A stretch of 64,000 nucleotides of DNA from Bradyrhizobium sp. (GCF_004799405.1 NZ_SSMW01000011.1:32568-96567); one strand, 5' to 3'; shown: positions 27,181 through 35,507, counted from the stretch's first letter. Notes: generated by a model from the letters alone, not told the origin. Made by a program: numbers and translations.

Positions 27181-27273
27181 TTACTTGAACGCGCCCTCGC
27201 CGCTCCGCGGCTTTTCGGATCGCATCGCCGATTCCAGAATCTGCGGACCGGTGGTGCCAGGACCATCGATCAT
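27181..27273 (-). CDS. Possible 30-residue small protein
   Basis: A short frame, MIDGPGTTGPQILESAMRSE and ten further residues, ending TAA at 27181. Its ATG overlaps the stop codon of the upstream dehydrogenase subunit by four bases, and GGGAGGAG lies 5 bases before it, a strong ribosome site. There is no known family and no membrane segment. The good translation signals and coupling are the only support; it may be a small third subunit or simply chance. Confidence 0.4.
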   Translation of the reverse strand: MIDGPGTTGPQILESAMRSEKPRSGEGAFK

Positions 27274-27743
27274 CCGGCTCCTCCCTTGGTCGCGCGACCA
27301 TCGACCGGCCGATAGATCGGCGGCCGCGCGCGAACCGGATCGAGCAGCGACCAGTCGCCTTGCTCGACGACATGCCCCTTGGGAAAGGGCGGCCGCGGCT
27401 CCTGGCCGAGCGAGCGCATGACCCGATCGTCGCGGTAATAACAAAGCAGCACCACGCGAACCAGTGCGGCCAGCGGCGCACCGCCGACGTCGCGAAACGC
27501 GTTCGCTACGGCAGCGCGGCGTTCCGGCTCGATGTCGGCAAAGGCGCCGCCCGCAAATGTCGCGAGATGCGCCAGCGCCCGGCACACATCGTCGCGGTCG
27601 CGCTCAAGGCTTCTGAGGATGTCGTTGAAAATCCGCTCGTCGTCGGCGCCCGGCACGTTGTAGGTCTGGCTCGCAGGGATGATTGCGCCGGCCAGCGCGC
27701 GCAGGTCGCGGACTTGCTCGACGGAAAGGCTGTCGTTCGGCAT
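27270..27743 (-). CDS. Gluconate 2-dehydrogenase subunit 3-like protein
   Basis: A 157-residue protein of the small (gamma) subunit family of FAD-linked sugar dehydrogenases. Recognisable parts are LAGAIIPASQTYNVPGADDERIF (about 17-39, in part), the AFADIEPERRAAVA helix, and VLLCYYRDDRVMRSLGQEPRPPF followed by QGDWSLLDPVRARPPIYRPV (in parts). It lacks the usual Tat signal, so it and its partner may stay in the cytoplasm. It follows the GMC gene by 11 bases on the same strand, so the two likely form a complex. No cytochrome c subunit is nearby. Confidence 0.82.
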   Translation of the reverse strand: MPNDSLSVEQVRDLRALAGAIIPASQTYNVPGADDERIFNDILRSLERDRDDVCRALAHLATFAGGAFADIEPERRAAVANAFRDVGGAPLAALVRVVLLCYYRDDRVMRSLGQEPRPPFPKGHVVEQGDWSLLDPVRARPPIYRPVDGRATKGGAG

Positions 27744-27754
27744 GGCGATCGTCC

Positions 27755-29353
27755 TCAGTCGAACAGGTTGGCGAGACGCTGCTTGATGCTGTCGGCAATG
27801 TAGAGCGCCAGCGCCTGGATGGTCGAGGTCGGATTGACGCCGCCGGAGGTCACCCAGATGCTGCCGTCGACGATGAAGAGGTTCTTCACGTCATGGCAAC
27901 GCCCCCATTCATTGACCACCGAACGCTCAGGGTCGGTGCCCATGCGCGCGGTGCCGAGCAAATGCCAGCCGCCATTCAGGATCGGGCTCTCGACGCAGAT
28001 ATTGCTGGCGCCGGCGGCGTTGAGGATTTCCTTGGCGCGCGCGATGCCATGTTGCATCATCTTATGGCTGTTGGCGCTGATGGTATAATCGAGCTTCGGC
28101 GCTGGGATGCCGCTACTGTCCTTCAGCACCGGATCGAGCGTAACGCGGTTATGCTCCTCGGGGAGGTCCTCGCAGATCGCCGAAAGGCCGATGCGGCGGT
28201 TCACGAGTTTGCGGTACGACGCGTGATGGTCCTCGCCCCAGGCCAGCCTTCCCGCGGTGGAGCTGACGATCGCCTCGATGATCGAACCAACGCCGCGGCC
28301 GAACTGAAAGGTGTAGCCGCGGACGAAATCGCGCTGCGGGTCGGTCTCGTAGAATTGCTTGCTCCACAGGCACAGCGGCGGGCCGTGATTGCCGTCGAGC
28401 GGTTCGTCGACATAGCCGTAGGTCAGCGCGTAGGGATGAAACATCAGGTTCTTGCCGACCAGCCCGCTGGAATTGGCAATGCCGTTGGGGAAGCGCGCCG
28501 ATACCGAATTCAGCATCAGCCGCGGCGTGCCGACGCCGTTGCAGGCGATGATGACGACTTCGGCCGGTTGAAACTGCTCCTCACCTTTGGCGTCGTAATA
28601 GATGACGCCGGAAGCCATGCCGTGCTCGTCGGTGGTGATTTCGCGAACCCGGCACAGCGTGCGCAGTTCGACGCCGGCCCGGATCGCATGCGGCCAATAG
28701 GTGATGTCGGTTGAGGCCTTGGCGCCCTGCGCGCAACCCGGCGTGCAGTGACCGAGATTGATGCAGCGTCCCCGCCCATCGTAGTCGGTGGTGGCGATGG
28801 TGGTGTCGGAAGGCCACCAGTGCCAGCCCAACTGGTTCATCGCCTTGCCGAACCGGGCACCCGATTTGCCCAGCGGCACCGGCGGCATCGGCGGCTGCTT
28901 CGGCGGATAGGCGGGATCGCCCGCCAGCCCCGAGACGCCCATCATGCGGTCGTTCTCGGCGAAGAACGGCTCCAGCGTGGCGTAATCGATCGGCCAGTCT
29001 TCGGCGACGCCGTCGAGCGTGCGCACCTTGAAGTCGGAAGGGTGCAGGCGCGGAAAATGCGCCGTGTACATGATGGTGCTGCCGCCGACACCATTGAAAT
29101 TCACCACCTTGATCGGCGAATTGTCGTCGTTGATCGGATAGTCGGTCGGCCGCGCGCGGCGGTTGGGATTGACCGCGAAATCGCTGAACAGGCGCGCCTC
29201 CCAATCCCGTCCGTTGCTCGGATAGTCGGTCGGCTTTACCCAATCGCCCTGCTCGAGGCAGAGGATGTGCATCTTGGTCTCGGCAAGGCTCCACGCCACC
29301 GCCGCGCCGGAGGCGCCGGAACCGATGATCAGGACGTCGACCTTGTCATGCAT
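27755..29353 (-). CDS. GMC-type FAD oxidoreductase (gluconate/glucose dehydrogenase-like large subunit)
   Basis: A 532-residue flavoprotein. The FAD-binding motif GSGASGAAVAWSLAE is at about 11-25; VVNFNGVGGSTIMYTAHFPR (about 83-102) is the second FAD contact; the C-terminal domain has the active-site His region GWHLLGTARMG followed by NLFIVDGSIWVTSGGVNPTSTIQALAL (in part). It is of the bacterial sugar or polyol dehydrogenase type, not the choline dehydrogenase type. GAGGA is 8 bases before the start. It forms a unit with the downstream subunit-3-like gene. No export signal is present. The substrate is unknown. Confidence 0.88.
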   Translation of the reverse strand: MHDKVDVLIIGSGASGAAVAWSLAETKMHILCLEQGDWVKPTDYPSNGRDWEARLFSDFAVNPNRRARPTDYPINDDNSPIKVVNFNGVGGSTIMYTAHFPRLHPSDFKVRTLDGVAEDWPIDYATLEPFFAENDRMMGVSGLAGDPAYPPKQPPMPPVPLGKSGARFGKAMNQLGWHWWPSDTTIATTDYDGRGRCINLGHCTPGCAQGAKASTDITYWPHAIRAGVELRTLCRVREITTDEHGMASGVIYYDAKGEEQFQPAEVVIIACNGVGTPRLMLNSVSARFPNGIANSSGLVGKNLMFHPYALTYGYVDEPLDGNHGPPLCLWSKQFYETDPQRDFVRGYTFQFGRGVGSIIEAIVSSTAGRLAWGEDHHASYRKLVNRRIGLSAICEDLPEEHNRVTLDPVLKDSSGIPAPKLDYTISANSHKMMQHGIARAKEILNAAGASNICVESPILNGGWHLLGTARMGTDPERSVVNEWGRCHDVKNLFIVDGSIWVTSGGVNPTSTIQALALYIADSIKQRLANLFD

Positions 29354-29381
29354 TGCGATGTTCCTCTCACGTGTTTGAAAC

Positions 29382-31667
29382 TCACTGCTCGCCGTCGCGC
29401 AGCCGCCGCCATACCGCGCCGAGCACGTTGGAATAATCGTCGGTCCAGACCCGCTGGGTTTCGTCGGCCTCGGTCAAGGCCCATTGCTCCGACGATGCCA
29501 GCTTGCCGACATCGGCCTCGTCGCGCGCGGAGACCACCACCTCGGTGGCGAAGATATACTCGTCGTCGCGGTTGGAATCCTCGCTGTAGACCCAGCTCTT
29601 GAGATCGTTTTCATCGGCGATGCCGACCACGACGCTGGCAAGCTCCAGATGCCGGTTCGAGACATGCATCAGCACCGCGCCCTGCGGCGCCAGCTTGTCC
29701 TTGTAGATTGCCATCGCTTCTTCGGTGGCGAGATGAATCGGAATCGCGTCCGACGAATAGGCGTCGACGATGATGAGGTCGTAGATGCCGTCGGGCTCGC
29801 GGGCGAAGGTCAGCCGCGCGTCGCCGATCACGGGCTTCAGGTCCGGCTCGCAATTCCTGATGTAGGTGAAATATTTCGGGTCGCGCGCGGTGTCGACCAT
29901 CGACTGGTCGATCTCGAAAAACTTCCAGGTCTCGCCCGGTTCCGATGCGCAGGTCAGCGTACCGGAGCCGAGGCCGATCACCGCCACGCGGATCGGACCG
30001 CCGTTGCGCTCGCGGATCGCGGTGATCGCCTGACCGATGCCGCCGTCCTGGTGGTAATAGGTGATCGGCTCCGGCCGCCCGGTCACCGGCGTGCCGTCGG
30101 CATTCCTGAATTTCTGGGCGCCGTGAATCGTGGTGCCGTGCATCAGCACGTGATAATAACCGCCGGGCGTCACCACGATCTTGTGCACGCCGAAAAAGCT
30201 GCGCACGGTCTCAACCCGCCCCTCGTCCGCCGGATAGGCCCGGAGCAACAGCAGGGCCACCACCACGGTCGCGAAAATCTTCCAGCGGCTGGCGTTGAGG
30301 CCGAGCGCCAGCAGGGCCGAAAGCACCCCGACGGCGCCGATCATCCAGACCCGGTGCTCATCGAGCCACGCCATCACCTTGCCGTTCGACCAGGAAGGCG
30401 CGATCAGCGCCACCGCGAGCACGGCGAGAAACGGCCAGTACCACCGGCTCCATCGCGGCAAACGCTCGTCCCCGCCGGGCGGCCGGCACAGCGCCGCCAG
30501 CGCCAGCAGGATCGGGTATTCCGCGACCCAGGAGAACGCGAACGGCGCGATCAGGCCGGCGAACAATCCGCCGACCATGCCGCCGAACGACAGCGCGACG
30601 TAGAAGCCGGTGAGATATCGCGCGGCCGGCCGAGTCCGCGCCAGTTCGCCGTGGCACGCCATCGCAATGACAAAGAAACAAAGCTGGTGCCCGCCGAGCG
30701 TCAGCAGCAGATTTTGCTCACCGCCGACCGCGAGCAGCACGACGACGCCGGCGATCGCCAGCGGCTGCGCCATCAGCATCCATTTGTGCGGCAACAAGGG
30801 ACGCGACTGGAACACCAGCACCCAGGTCAGCAGATACAGCGACAGCGGCAGCACCCACAGCAACGGCGCCGCGGCGACGTCGGTGGAAATATGAGCGGTC
30901 ACCGCGATCAACAGACCCGAGGGCACCGCGGCGAGAAAGATCCAGCGCGCGCGCAGGCCCCAGGGCGGCGCCGGGGCGTCGCCGTCCCCGGCAAGCGTGA
31001 CGACAGCGGCGGTCATCGGCGAACGCAGCAACAGCACGCCGCAGGCGCCGATCAGGACGATCAGCAAGCCATAGCCGCCGGTCCAGATCAGGTTTTGGGT
31101 GCGCAGCGTGAACATCGGCTCCAGCAGCACCGGATAGGACAACAGCGCCAGGAAGCTGCCGATATTCGAGGAGGCATAGAGGAAATAGGGATCGGGCCCG
31201 TTGGGATGGCCGGTACGGACGAACCAGGCCTGCAGCAGCGGGTTGTTGGCCGCCAGCGCGAAGAACGGCAGCCCGATCGAGACCGCGAACAGGCCGAGCA
31301 GCCAGAATGCATAGCCCGACGTCGGCGGCTCGCCCCACCCGCTCGCGATCGCCAGCGGCAGCGTCAGCAATGCGAGCACCAGCAGCACCAGGTGCGCCAC
31401 CACCGGAATCATCCGGTTGCGCAGTTGCATCAGGTAATGCGCGTAGGCGTAGCCGCCGAGCAGCAGCGACTGGAAGAATACCATCGCCACCGACCACACA
31501 GCCGGCGAACCGCCCAGCCGCGGCAATACCATTTTGGTGAACAGCGGCTGCACCGAAAACAGCAACAGCGCGCTGACGAAGATGGCCGCCGTGTAGACCA
31601 TCAGCACCTGCCGGTCGCGGCTGGCGGAAGACTGGTCCGCAACCACGGACGGATCGGATGAACTCAT
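29382..31667 (-). CDS. Fused membrane protein and spermidine synthase-like domain
   Basis: A 761-residue protein of two parts. Residues of about 20-480 hold some 12-14 transmembrane helices of an MFS-like kind (start LMVYTAAIFVSALLLFSVQPLFTKMVLPRLGG, in part). The last 270 residues are a spermidine synthase-like methyltransferase fold: GYYHVLMHGTTIHGAQKF, RVAVIGLGSGTLTCAS (the SAM-type glycine loop), EIDQSMVDTARDP, and YDLIIVDAYSSDAIPIHL. The PQHE active-site region of true polyamine synthases is altered, so the reaction is uncertain. GGAG lies 6 bases before the ATG at 31667. Downstream is the GMC gene, 28 bases away. Confidence 0.85.
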   Translation of the reverse strand: MSSSDPSVVADQSSASRDRQVLMVYTAAIFVSALLLFSVQPLFTKMVLPRLGGSPAVWSVAMVFFQSLLLGGYAYAHYLMQLRNRMIPVVAHLVLLVLALLTLPLAIASGWGEPPTSGYAFWLLGLFAVSIGLPFFALAANNPLLQAWFVRTGHPNGPDPYFLYASSNIGSFLALLSYPVLLEPMFTLRTQNLIWTGGYGLLIVLIGACGVLLLRSPMTAAVVTLAGDGDAPAPPWGLRARWIFLAAVPSGLLIAVTAHISTDVAAAPLLWVLPLSLYLLTWVLVFQSRPLLPHKWMLMAQPLAIAGVVVLLAVGGEQNLLLTLGGHQLCFFVIAMACHGELARTRPAARYLTGFYVALSFGGMVGGLFAGLIAPFAFSWVAEYPILLALAALCRPPGGDERLPRWSRWYWPFLAVLAVALIAPSWSNGKVMAWLDEHRVWMIGAVGVLSALLALGLNASRWKIFATVVVALLLLRAYPADEGRVETVRSFFGVHKIVVTPGGYYHVLMHGTTIHGAQKFRNADGTPVTGRPEPITYYHQDGGIGQAITAIRERNGGPIRVAVIGLGSGTLTCASEPGETWKFFEIDQSMVDTARDPKYFTYIRNCEPDLKPVIGDARLTFAREPDGIYDLIIVDAYSSDAIPIHLATEEAMAIYKDKLAPQGAVLMHVSNRHLELASVVVGIADENDLKSWVYSEDSNRDDEYIFATEVVVSARDEADVGKLASSEQWALTEADETQRVWTDDYSNVLGAVWRRLRDGEQ

Positions 31668-31758
31668 GTAAACTCCGGCAGGAGTCCGGCGGGGAGCCGG
31701 CGGCGGAAACGGCAATGGAGCATATGGCAACACGGCGATCAATGCGGGGTAACGCTCT

Positions 31759-31798
31759 CGTCATTTGCGGGAATGCGAGGCACGAACCCGGCATGACG
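31759..31798. repeat. Short intergenic palindromic repeat (family A copy 2)
   Basis: Begins CGTCATTTGCGGG and ends ACCCGGCATGACG; the terminal CGTCAT and ATGACG pair. It shares its right half with the copy at 25695-25736. It sits 21 bases before the start codon of the next gene, in its 5' leader. Confidence 0.7.
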
Positions 31799-31818
31799 GG
31801 ACCAGTCGTGCACCAATC

Positions 31819-33420
31819 ATGACGGAAACCGACGTTGTCATCATCGGCGCGGGGCATAACGGCCTCACTTGCGCGGCCTATCTGGCGATGGCCGGACTGC
31901 GCGTGAAGGTGGTCGAGCGCCGCAAGGTGGTCGGAGGTGCTGCGGTGACCGAGGAATTCCATCCCGGGTTCCGCAATTCGGTCGCGGCCTACACCGTCAG
32001 CCTGCTCAACCCGCAGATCATGTCGGACCTGAAATTAAGCGAACACGGCCTGCGCATCGTCGAACGCCGCGCGCAGAACTTTCTTCCCGCCCCCGATGGC
32101 AGCTATTTACTGACAGGCGAAGGCCGCACCCGCCAGTCGGTCGCCAGGCTCAGCCAACACGACGCAGCGGAGATCGACGCCTTCACCCGCGAACTGGAAG
32201 CCATCGCCGACGTGTTGCGGCAGTTCGTGCTGCGGGCGCCACCGAACCTCGTCGAAGGCTTCGGCGCCGGCGCCATCCGCGAAGCCTTCAACGCGCTCGG
32301 CGCCGCGAACATCCTGCGCAGTCTGTCGCTGGAACAACAGCGCAGCCTGCTCGATCTGTTCACGCGTTCGGCCGGCGACATGCTGGACCAGCGATTCGAG
32401 AGCGATCTGGTCAAGGCGTTGTTCGGATTCGACGCCATCGTCGGCAATTACGCCAGTCCCTACGCGTCGGGCTCGGCCTATGTGATGCTGCACCATGCGT
32501 TCGGCGAGGTGAACGGCAAGAAGGGCGTCTGGGGCCATGCCATCGGCGGCATGGGCGCGATCACGCAGGCGATGGCAAGCTCGGCCCACGGCCATGGCGT
32601 CGAGATCGAAACCGGGGCGGGCGTGCGCGAAGTCATCGTCGAACGCGACCGTGCCGTCGGCGTGATCCTCGACAACGGCGAGACCGTCAGGGCCGGATAT
32701 GTCGCCTCCAGCGTCAATCCGAAGCTGCTCTATACCCGGCTGTTGCCGGCGGATGCGCTGCCGGCGGAATTTCTCGGCCGCATCCGGAACTGGCGCAGCG
32801 GCTCCGGCACCTTCCGGATGAATGTGGCGCTTAACGCCCTGCCCTCGTTCACGGCGCTGCCGGGCGAAGGCGATCATCTCTCGGCCGGCATCATCATCGG
32901 ACCCGGGTTGCGCTATATGGACCGCGCCTGGCAGGACGCCCGCGACCACGGCTGGAGCCGCAAGCCGGTGGTCGAGATCCTGATTCCCTCGACCCTGGAC
33001 GACACGCTGTGCCCACAGGGCCGGCACGTCGCCAGCCTGTTCTGCCAGCACGTCGCCCCAGAACTGCCGGATGGCACATCGTGGGACGACCATCGCGAGG
33101 AAGTCGCCGATCTCATGATCGCGACGGTGGACGGGTACGCGCCGGGTTTTGCCACAAGCGTCATGGGGCGCCAGATCCTGTCGCCGCTCGACCTGGAGCG
33201 GCAGTTCGGGCTGCTCGGCGGCGATATCTTCCACGGCGCCCTGACGCTGAACCAGTTGTTCTCGGCGCGGCCGATGCTCGGCCATGCCGATTATCGCGGC
33301 CCCCTGAAGGGGCTCTATCATTGCGGTTCCGGCGCCCATCCCGGCGGCGGCGTCACCGGCGCCCCCGGCCACAACGCCGCCCGCGCGATCATCGGGGATC
33401 ACCGGGCGCTGTTTGGATGA
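31819..33420 (+). CDS. FAD-dependent oxidoreductase, CrtI/PYROXD2-like
   Basis: A 533-residue flavoprotein of the phytoene dehydrogenase-like (NAD(P)/FAD-dependent) group, closest in pattern to PYROXD2. The N-terminal dinucleotide fold is DVVIIGAGHNGLTCAAYLA (about 5-23), with the extension VVERRKVVGGAAVTEEFHPGF; the C-terminal FAD contact reads GLYHCGSGAHPGGGVTGAPGHNAA, quoted in part. No carotenoid genes surround it, so a role in pigment synthesis is unlikely. The start at 31819 was chosen because the fold begins five residues later. It is divergent from the fused membrane/spermidine-synthase gene. Confidence 0.86.
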   Translation: MTETDVVIIGAGHNGLTCAAYLAMAGLRVKVVERRKVVGGAAVTEEFHPGFRNSVAAYTVSLLNPQIMSDLKLSEHGLRIVERRAQNFLPAPDGSYLLTGEGRTRQSVARLSQHDAAEIDAFTRELEAIADVLRQFVLRAPPNLVEGFGAGAIREAFNALGAANILRSLSLEQQRSLLDLFTRSAGDMLDQRFESDLVKALFGFDAIVGNYASPYASGSAYVMLHHAFGEVNGKKGVWGHAIGGMGAITQAMASSAHGHGVEIETGAGVREVIVERDRAVGVILDNGETVRAGYVASSVNPKLLYTRLLPADALPAEFLGRIRNWRSGSGTFRMNVALNALPSFTALPGEGDHLSAGIIIGPGLRYMDRAWQDARDHGWSRKPVVEILIPSTLDDTLCPQGRHVASLFCQHVAPELPDGTSWDDHREEVADLMIATVDGYAPGFATSVMGRQILSPLDLERQFGLLGGDIFHGALTLNQLFSARPMLGHADYRGPLKGLYHCGSGAHPGGGVTGAPGHNAARAIIGDHRALFG

Positions 33421-33430
33421 GCCAATGAGT

Positions 33431-33461
33431 CGTCATGGCCGGGCTTGTCCCGGGCATGACG
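33431..33461. repeat. Palindromic repeat, CGTCATGGCCGGG family
   Basis: CGTCATGGCCGGGCTTGTCC followed by CGGGCATGACG: a 31-base hairpin with the arms CGTCATG(G)CCGGG and CCCGGGCATGACG. It lies 10 bases after the oxidoreductase stop codon and could end transcription. Related elements are at 50459-50489 and 51938-52027. Confidence 0.8.
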
Positions 33462-33469
33462 GAAACACT

Positions 33470-33640
33470 GGTGGGCAACCTGCGGTAAACTGTGGGAAAC
33501 CGGTTGATGACCCCGGGAAAAGCTGTGCATTCGTCATGCACTTGGGGGAACCGGCTTTTGAAAAACCGGGTACGTCCCCGTGTACAAGTCTGTGCACAAC
33601 CCTTGTGTTGAAGGCTGACAGGCTGTGGAAACACGTCGAG
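33470..33640. other. Repeat-dense non-coding segment with DnaA-box-like motifs
   Basis: Four CTGTG-containing motifs with an A-rich end are spread over about 130 bases: TGTGGGAAA (33491), TGTGCATTC (33524), TGTGCACAA (near 33591) and TGTGGAAAC (near 33622). TGTGCACAA differs by one base from the DnaA box read as TGTGNATAA. Small inverted repeats lie among them: GTGCAT-TCGTC-ATGCAC (33525-33541) and CCGG-rich arms around TTTTGAAAAA (about 33551-33570). No credible gene is present. Function is unknown. Confidence 0.4.
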
Positions 33641-33775
33641 CCTGACCAACGCGTCCAACCCAGAGCCGCAGACCAAATCGTCCAAGCGCATTGGAGCGAT
33701 TAACTAGTCTATTCAAAGTGATGCAGGGCCAGCTTTGATCAGCACTTCATTTGCTGAGCACCTGAAGCTGAGATT

Positions 33776-33886
33776 ATGCGAGGGAGCTTGAGGCACTTCA
33801 TGCGGTTGACGAATGCCTTCTCAAAGAAGGTTGAGAACCGCCGCGATGCCCTTGTGTTGTATTTTGTTTTCTGGAGCGTTCACAAA
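33776..33886 (+). pseudogene. Transposase remnant (C-terminal part of an IS transposase)
   Basis: About 37 codons read LRHFMRLTNAFSKKVEN and then ALVLYFVFWSVHK. This matches the pattern (M)RRFTRLTNAFSKKxEN...ALxLYFxxYNFxRxHK known from the C-terminal end of DDE transposases common in Bradyrhizobium. The expected RIHKTLRVTPAMAAG ending is lost and no N-terminal part is found. A short inverted repeat TCAAAG/CTTTGA lies upstream (about 33714-33738). It is a fossil of an insertion, next to a frameshifted VOC gene. Confidence 0.7.
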
Positions 33887-33993
33887 ATACTGATGCAAGG
33901 ACGATCGAAATGCCTGACGTGTGAAACCTACAGGATGAGAGTTAAGGAAACTTCAAGCGGACACCACCTGGCAGGCAAACAGCGGAGGCGAGG

Positions 33994-34364
33994 ATGTTGG
34001 ATCACGTCACGATTGGGGTTACCGATATCGCGCGGTCGAAACGGTTCTACGATCAGGCGCTGCGTCCGCTGGGCATCGAACGGCTGTATGCCGAAAAGGA
34101 CGCGTTCGCTGGCTATGGCGCGAACAAGAAGGCGTTTTTCTGGATCGGCCGCCGGAGCGGCGGGCAAACAAGCTCCCATGTCGCCTTTGCGGCCCAGAAC
34201 CGGGAAACCGTGGATCGATTTTACCAGGCCGCGCTCGCGGCCGGCGGACGGGACAACGGGCAACCGGGCTGCGCCCGCACTATCACAGCAATTACTACGG
34301 GGCGTTCGTGCTTGATCCGGACGGCCACAACATCGAAGCTGTCTGCCACCAGAACATCGGGTAA
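33994..34364 (+). pseudogene. VOC-family (glyoxalase-like) protein, frameshifted
   Basis: The first 90 or so residues (MLDHVTIGVTDIARSKRFYD to AALAAGGRDNGQPG) are a good VOC/glyoxalase-I fold N-terminal half, with the metal-site His near the start. The conserved ending continues in the next frame: LRPHYHSNYYGAFVLDPDGH then NIEAVCHQNIG, stop TAA 34362-34364. The break is at about 34268-34270, where GGGCTGCGCCC lacks one base compared with an expected GGC-CTG reading. The gene is therefore a pseudogene by single-base deletion, or the base was lost in sequencing. An unshifted frame runs to 34407 with unrelated residues. Confidence 0.75.
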
Positions 34365-34406
34365 CCAGACACGCGACCCTGCCTGCGCCTCCCGCCCGGA
34401 CCTTTG

Positions 34407-35300
34407 ATGCCCTCTGCCCTCACCCCGTCCACCCACCGCGCCAGCTTCGCCATCGGCAACGAGCAGACCGCAAAGCGGGTGGTCGATCTGTTAACCGAGA
34501 GCTTTTTCGAGGGCCAGGCCGCCATTGCCGCGTTCGAGGGCGCGGGCGGCCGCTGGGACATCACGGTGCATTTCGCCGAGCCGCCCGATCAAGCCTCGAT
34601 CCGCGACCTCGTCGGCATCGCCGCCGGCGACGAGGTCGCGCAGGCCATCACCTTCGACACGGTGGAAGCCAAGGATTGGGTCAAGGCGGCGCTGGAGGAC
34701 CTGGTTCCGGTCCGCGCCGGGCGGTTCATCGTGCACGGCCGGCATGACCGCTCAAGGGTGGCGCCCAACCAGTTCGGCATCGAGATCGAGGCGGCGCTGG
34801 CGTTCGGCACCGGCCACCACGGCACCACCCGCGGCTGCCTTTTGCTGCTCGATCATGTGCTGCGGGCGCGCCATCCCCGGCGCGTGCTCGACCTCGGAAC
34901 CGGCACCGGCGTGCTGGCGATCGCGGCGGCGAAGGCGCGGCGCCGCCCGGTGCTGGCGAGCGACATCGATCCATTGTCGGTCCGGATCGCGCGGGACAAT
35001 GCGCGGCTCAACGGCGTGGGGAACCTGGTACAGACGATCCAGGCGACCGGATTTTCAGCGCCGCAATTCGCCCGGCACGGTCCGTTCGATCTGGTGCTGG
35101 CGAATATCCTCGCCAATCCGCTGCGGCAGATGGCGACGCCTCTGGCAAAACATCTGGCGCCCTCGGCGCAGGTCATTCTTTCGGGGCTGTTGCCGCATCA
35201 GGCACAAAGCGTGATTGCCGCCTACCGCGCGCGCGGGCTGGTCCTCAAGCGGCACCTGCAAATCGAGGGCTGGAGCAGCCTCTTGATGCGTCGCGCGTGA
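34407..35300 (+). CDS. prmA: Ribosomal protein L11 methyltransferase
   Basis: Trimethylates ribosomal protein L11 with S-adenosylmethionine. The 297-residue protein has the PrmA layout: an N-terminal substrate domain, a linker containing AFGTGHHGTT (132-141), a SAM site with LDLGTGTGVLAIAAAK (161-176), acidic SDIDPLSVRIARDNA, and FDLVLANILANPL, the PrmA version of the catalytic NPPY region. It starts at the ATG at 34407; a TTG one codon earlier is also possible. It ends 21 bases from a convergent small gene. Confidence 0.93.
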   Translation: MPSALTPSTHRASFAIGNEQTAKRVVDLLTESFFEGQAAIAAFEGAGGRWDITVHFAEPPDQASIRDLVGIAAGDEVAQAITFDTVEAKDWVKAALEDLVPVRAGRFIVHGRHDRSRVAPNQFGIEIEAALAFGTGHHGTTRGCLLLLDHVLRARHPRRVLDLGTGTGVLAIAAAKARRRPVLASDIDPLSVRIARDNARLNGVGNLVQTIQATGFSAPQFARHGPFDLVLANILANPLRQMATPLAKHLAPSAQVILSGLLPHQAQSVIAAYRARGLVLKRHLQIEGWSSLLMRRA

Positions 35301-35321
35301 TGGGGTCGCGACGGGGGAAAG

Positions 35322-35507
35322 CTAATCGGGCAGTTTTTGTTCGCGGCGGCCGATCACGCCGTTTTCCTTGCGCAGTGCCCGCTTGACGCGCGCCTCGACG
35401 AAACGGTCGAGGATCTGCACGATGACGCCACGTTGTTTTTTGACGACAGGTGGAATCGGTCCGCGGCGCATTGGCGGCGATATCTTCTCAAACGTAAAAG
35501 CAGGCAT
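35322..35507 (-). CDS. Conserved small basic protein
   Basis: A 61-residue protein beginning MPAFTFEKISPPMRRGPIPP, with VIVQILDRFVEARVKRALR and a basic C-terminus. GAGGGGAT lies 5 bases before the ATG at 35507. The sequence resembles a recurring unnamed Bradyrhizobium hypothetical protein that I cannot assign to a named family. An amphipathic helix around residues 27-45 and the net positive charge hint at nucleic-acid or membrane-surface contact, which is inference only. It is convergent with prmA and divergent from the aminopeptidase gene. Confidence 0.65.
   Translation of the reverse strand: MPAFTFEKISPPMRRGPIPPVVKKQRGVIVQILDRFVEARVKRALRKENGVIGRREQKLPD

Noticed and set aside
33470..33640. 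Chromosomal origin of replication
   Set aside because: The DnaA-like motifs are weak (mostly two or more mismatches), no AT-rich unwinding region is beside them, and no dnaA, hemE or parAB genes are near.
33413..33703. 96-residue plus-strand protein after the oxidoreductase
   Set aside because: It runs through the palindromic repeat and the inverted repeats; composition is odd and there is no family match.
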